A DNA stretch of 64,000 nucleotides from Tetraselmis striata (taxonomy: Eukaryota; Chlorophyta; Chlorodendrophyceae; Chlorodendrales; Chlorodendraceae), in the NCBI GenBank assembly GCA_006384855.1, contig VCJN01003190.1, positions 124,001-188,000 on the forward strand, given 5' to 3'. Every line of letters begins with the position of its first letter. Position 1 is the first letter of the stretch. The notes below the pieces were generated by a model that was not told the origin of the DNA, made no database searches, and was given only the letters and a program-made list of their open reading frames with translations. Below, in pieces: positions 63,550 through 64,000 of this stretch. The translations under genes were made by a program, and so were the position numbers.

Positions 63550-64000
63550 AGGGGATTTAATCGCCCATATGCTTTACCATACTATACATATATTGCAAGG
63601 CAATACCACTAATGCCTGATATTTGCTCGCGGCACACCGCAGATTGCTGCAGCGCTGCACCGCACATGCTGCCTTAAGGCATGCTTTAATTGCCTAGATG
63701 GCTGCAAACCATTTATTAGTATGCGGGGCTGCATGGCATAGAAGGGATATGAACACGCACCGGCTTGACGATACTATACGGACTGCAAGGCAGTAGGGCT
63801 AATACTTGATATTTGCTGGCGGCACGCCGCAGATTGCTGCAGCGCTGCACCGCAGATGCTGCCTTAAGGCATGCTTTAATTGCCTAGATGGCTGCAAACC
63901 ATTTATTAGTATGCGGGGCTGCATGGCATAGAAGGGATATGAACACGCACCGGCTTGACGATACTATACGGACTGCAAGGCAGTAGGGCTAATACTTGAT
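63550..64000. repeat. 190-bp satellite array, open at the window edge
   Basis: Units start with GCAAGGC at 63595, 63785 and 63975, spacing exactly 190 bp. Each holds CGGCACRCCGCAGATTGCTG and TAATTGCCTAGATGGCTGC. The visible part of the third unit (63975-64000) is identical to the second. Confidence 0.9.

Noticed and set aside
63550-64000. Satellite as telomere or rDNA spacer
   Set aside because: No telomere-type short repeat and no rRNA sequence nearby; the unit is linked to MULE derivative tails.

Overview
The window looks like repeat-rich nuclear DNA of a green alga (chlorophyte). The reasons are two spliced host-type genes with GT-AG introns, one resembling an uncharacterised membrane protein of green plants; TGTAA motifs downstream of both; and a mobile-element set typical of algae (PAT/DIRS-like tyrosine-recombinase elements, Ty3 and copia elements, a LINE with RNase H plus a C-terminal nuclease, MULE-like and pogo-like DNA transposons). 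There are no bacterial operons, and I saw no rRNA or tRNA genes and no CRISPR. The species cannot be named from sequence alone.

Layout. 1-2.5 kb: LINE 3' fragment and a young 443-bp TRIM element with identical LTRs. 2.58-7.42 kb: a nearly complete PAT-type element with split direct repeats. 9.0-12.2 kb: two more broken tyrosine-recombinase elements, joined head to head. 12.4-18.6 kb: a decayed LINE (minus strand) coding RT, a cysteine-rich finger, a possible cysteine protease, RNase H, a zinc knuckle and a PD-(D/E)XK nuclease. 19.8-21.8 kb: LINE copy C, split by a 1.35-kb TA-flanked element. 22.1-27.0 kb (minus): a 14-exon host gene encoding J domain, FN3, UIM and two CCCH zinc fingers. 28.2-38.6 kb: LINE copy A, split by a 7.1-kb Ty3-type retrotransposon with a methyltransferase-like domain and by a 915-bp MITE. 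38.6-39.6 kb: pogo-like transposase remnant. 40.5-41.9 kb: internally deleted MULE derivative and satellite. 42-44.4 kb: tandem ~590-bp unit and unrecognised coding remnants. 44.9-52.3 kb: LINE copy B, split by a 6.1-kb copia element. 53-55.8 kb: microsatellites and unrecognised coding remnants. 56.0-57.5 kb (plus): a six-exon host gene for a small secretory-pathway membrane protein. 58.2-60.2 kb: two inverted-repeat elements. 60.6-64 kb: MULE-like transposase gene, derivative tails and a ~190-bp satellite running off the window.

The main theme is nesting. Three copies of one LINE family are each interrupted by a different element, so each copy shows the empty site of another. This fixes element ends and target duplications directly: AACA for Ty3, CTACG for copia, TA for the two DNA elements. 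Nearly all element genes are broken by stops or frameshifts. Only the PAT gag, the Ty3 gag, most of the MULE transposase, and the two host genes read cleanly. Poly(C)/poly(G) runs of 11-29 bases are scattered everywhere, including introns of every gene I could model.
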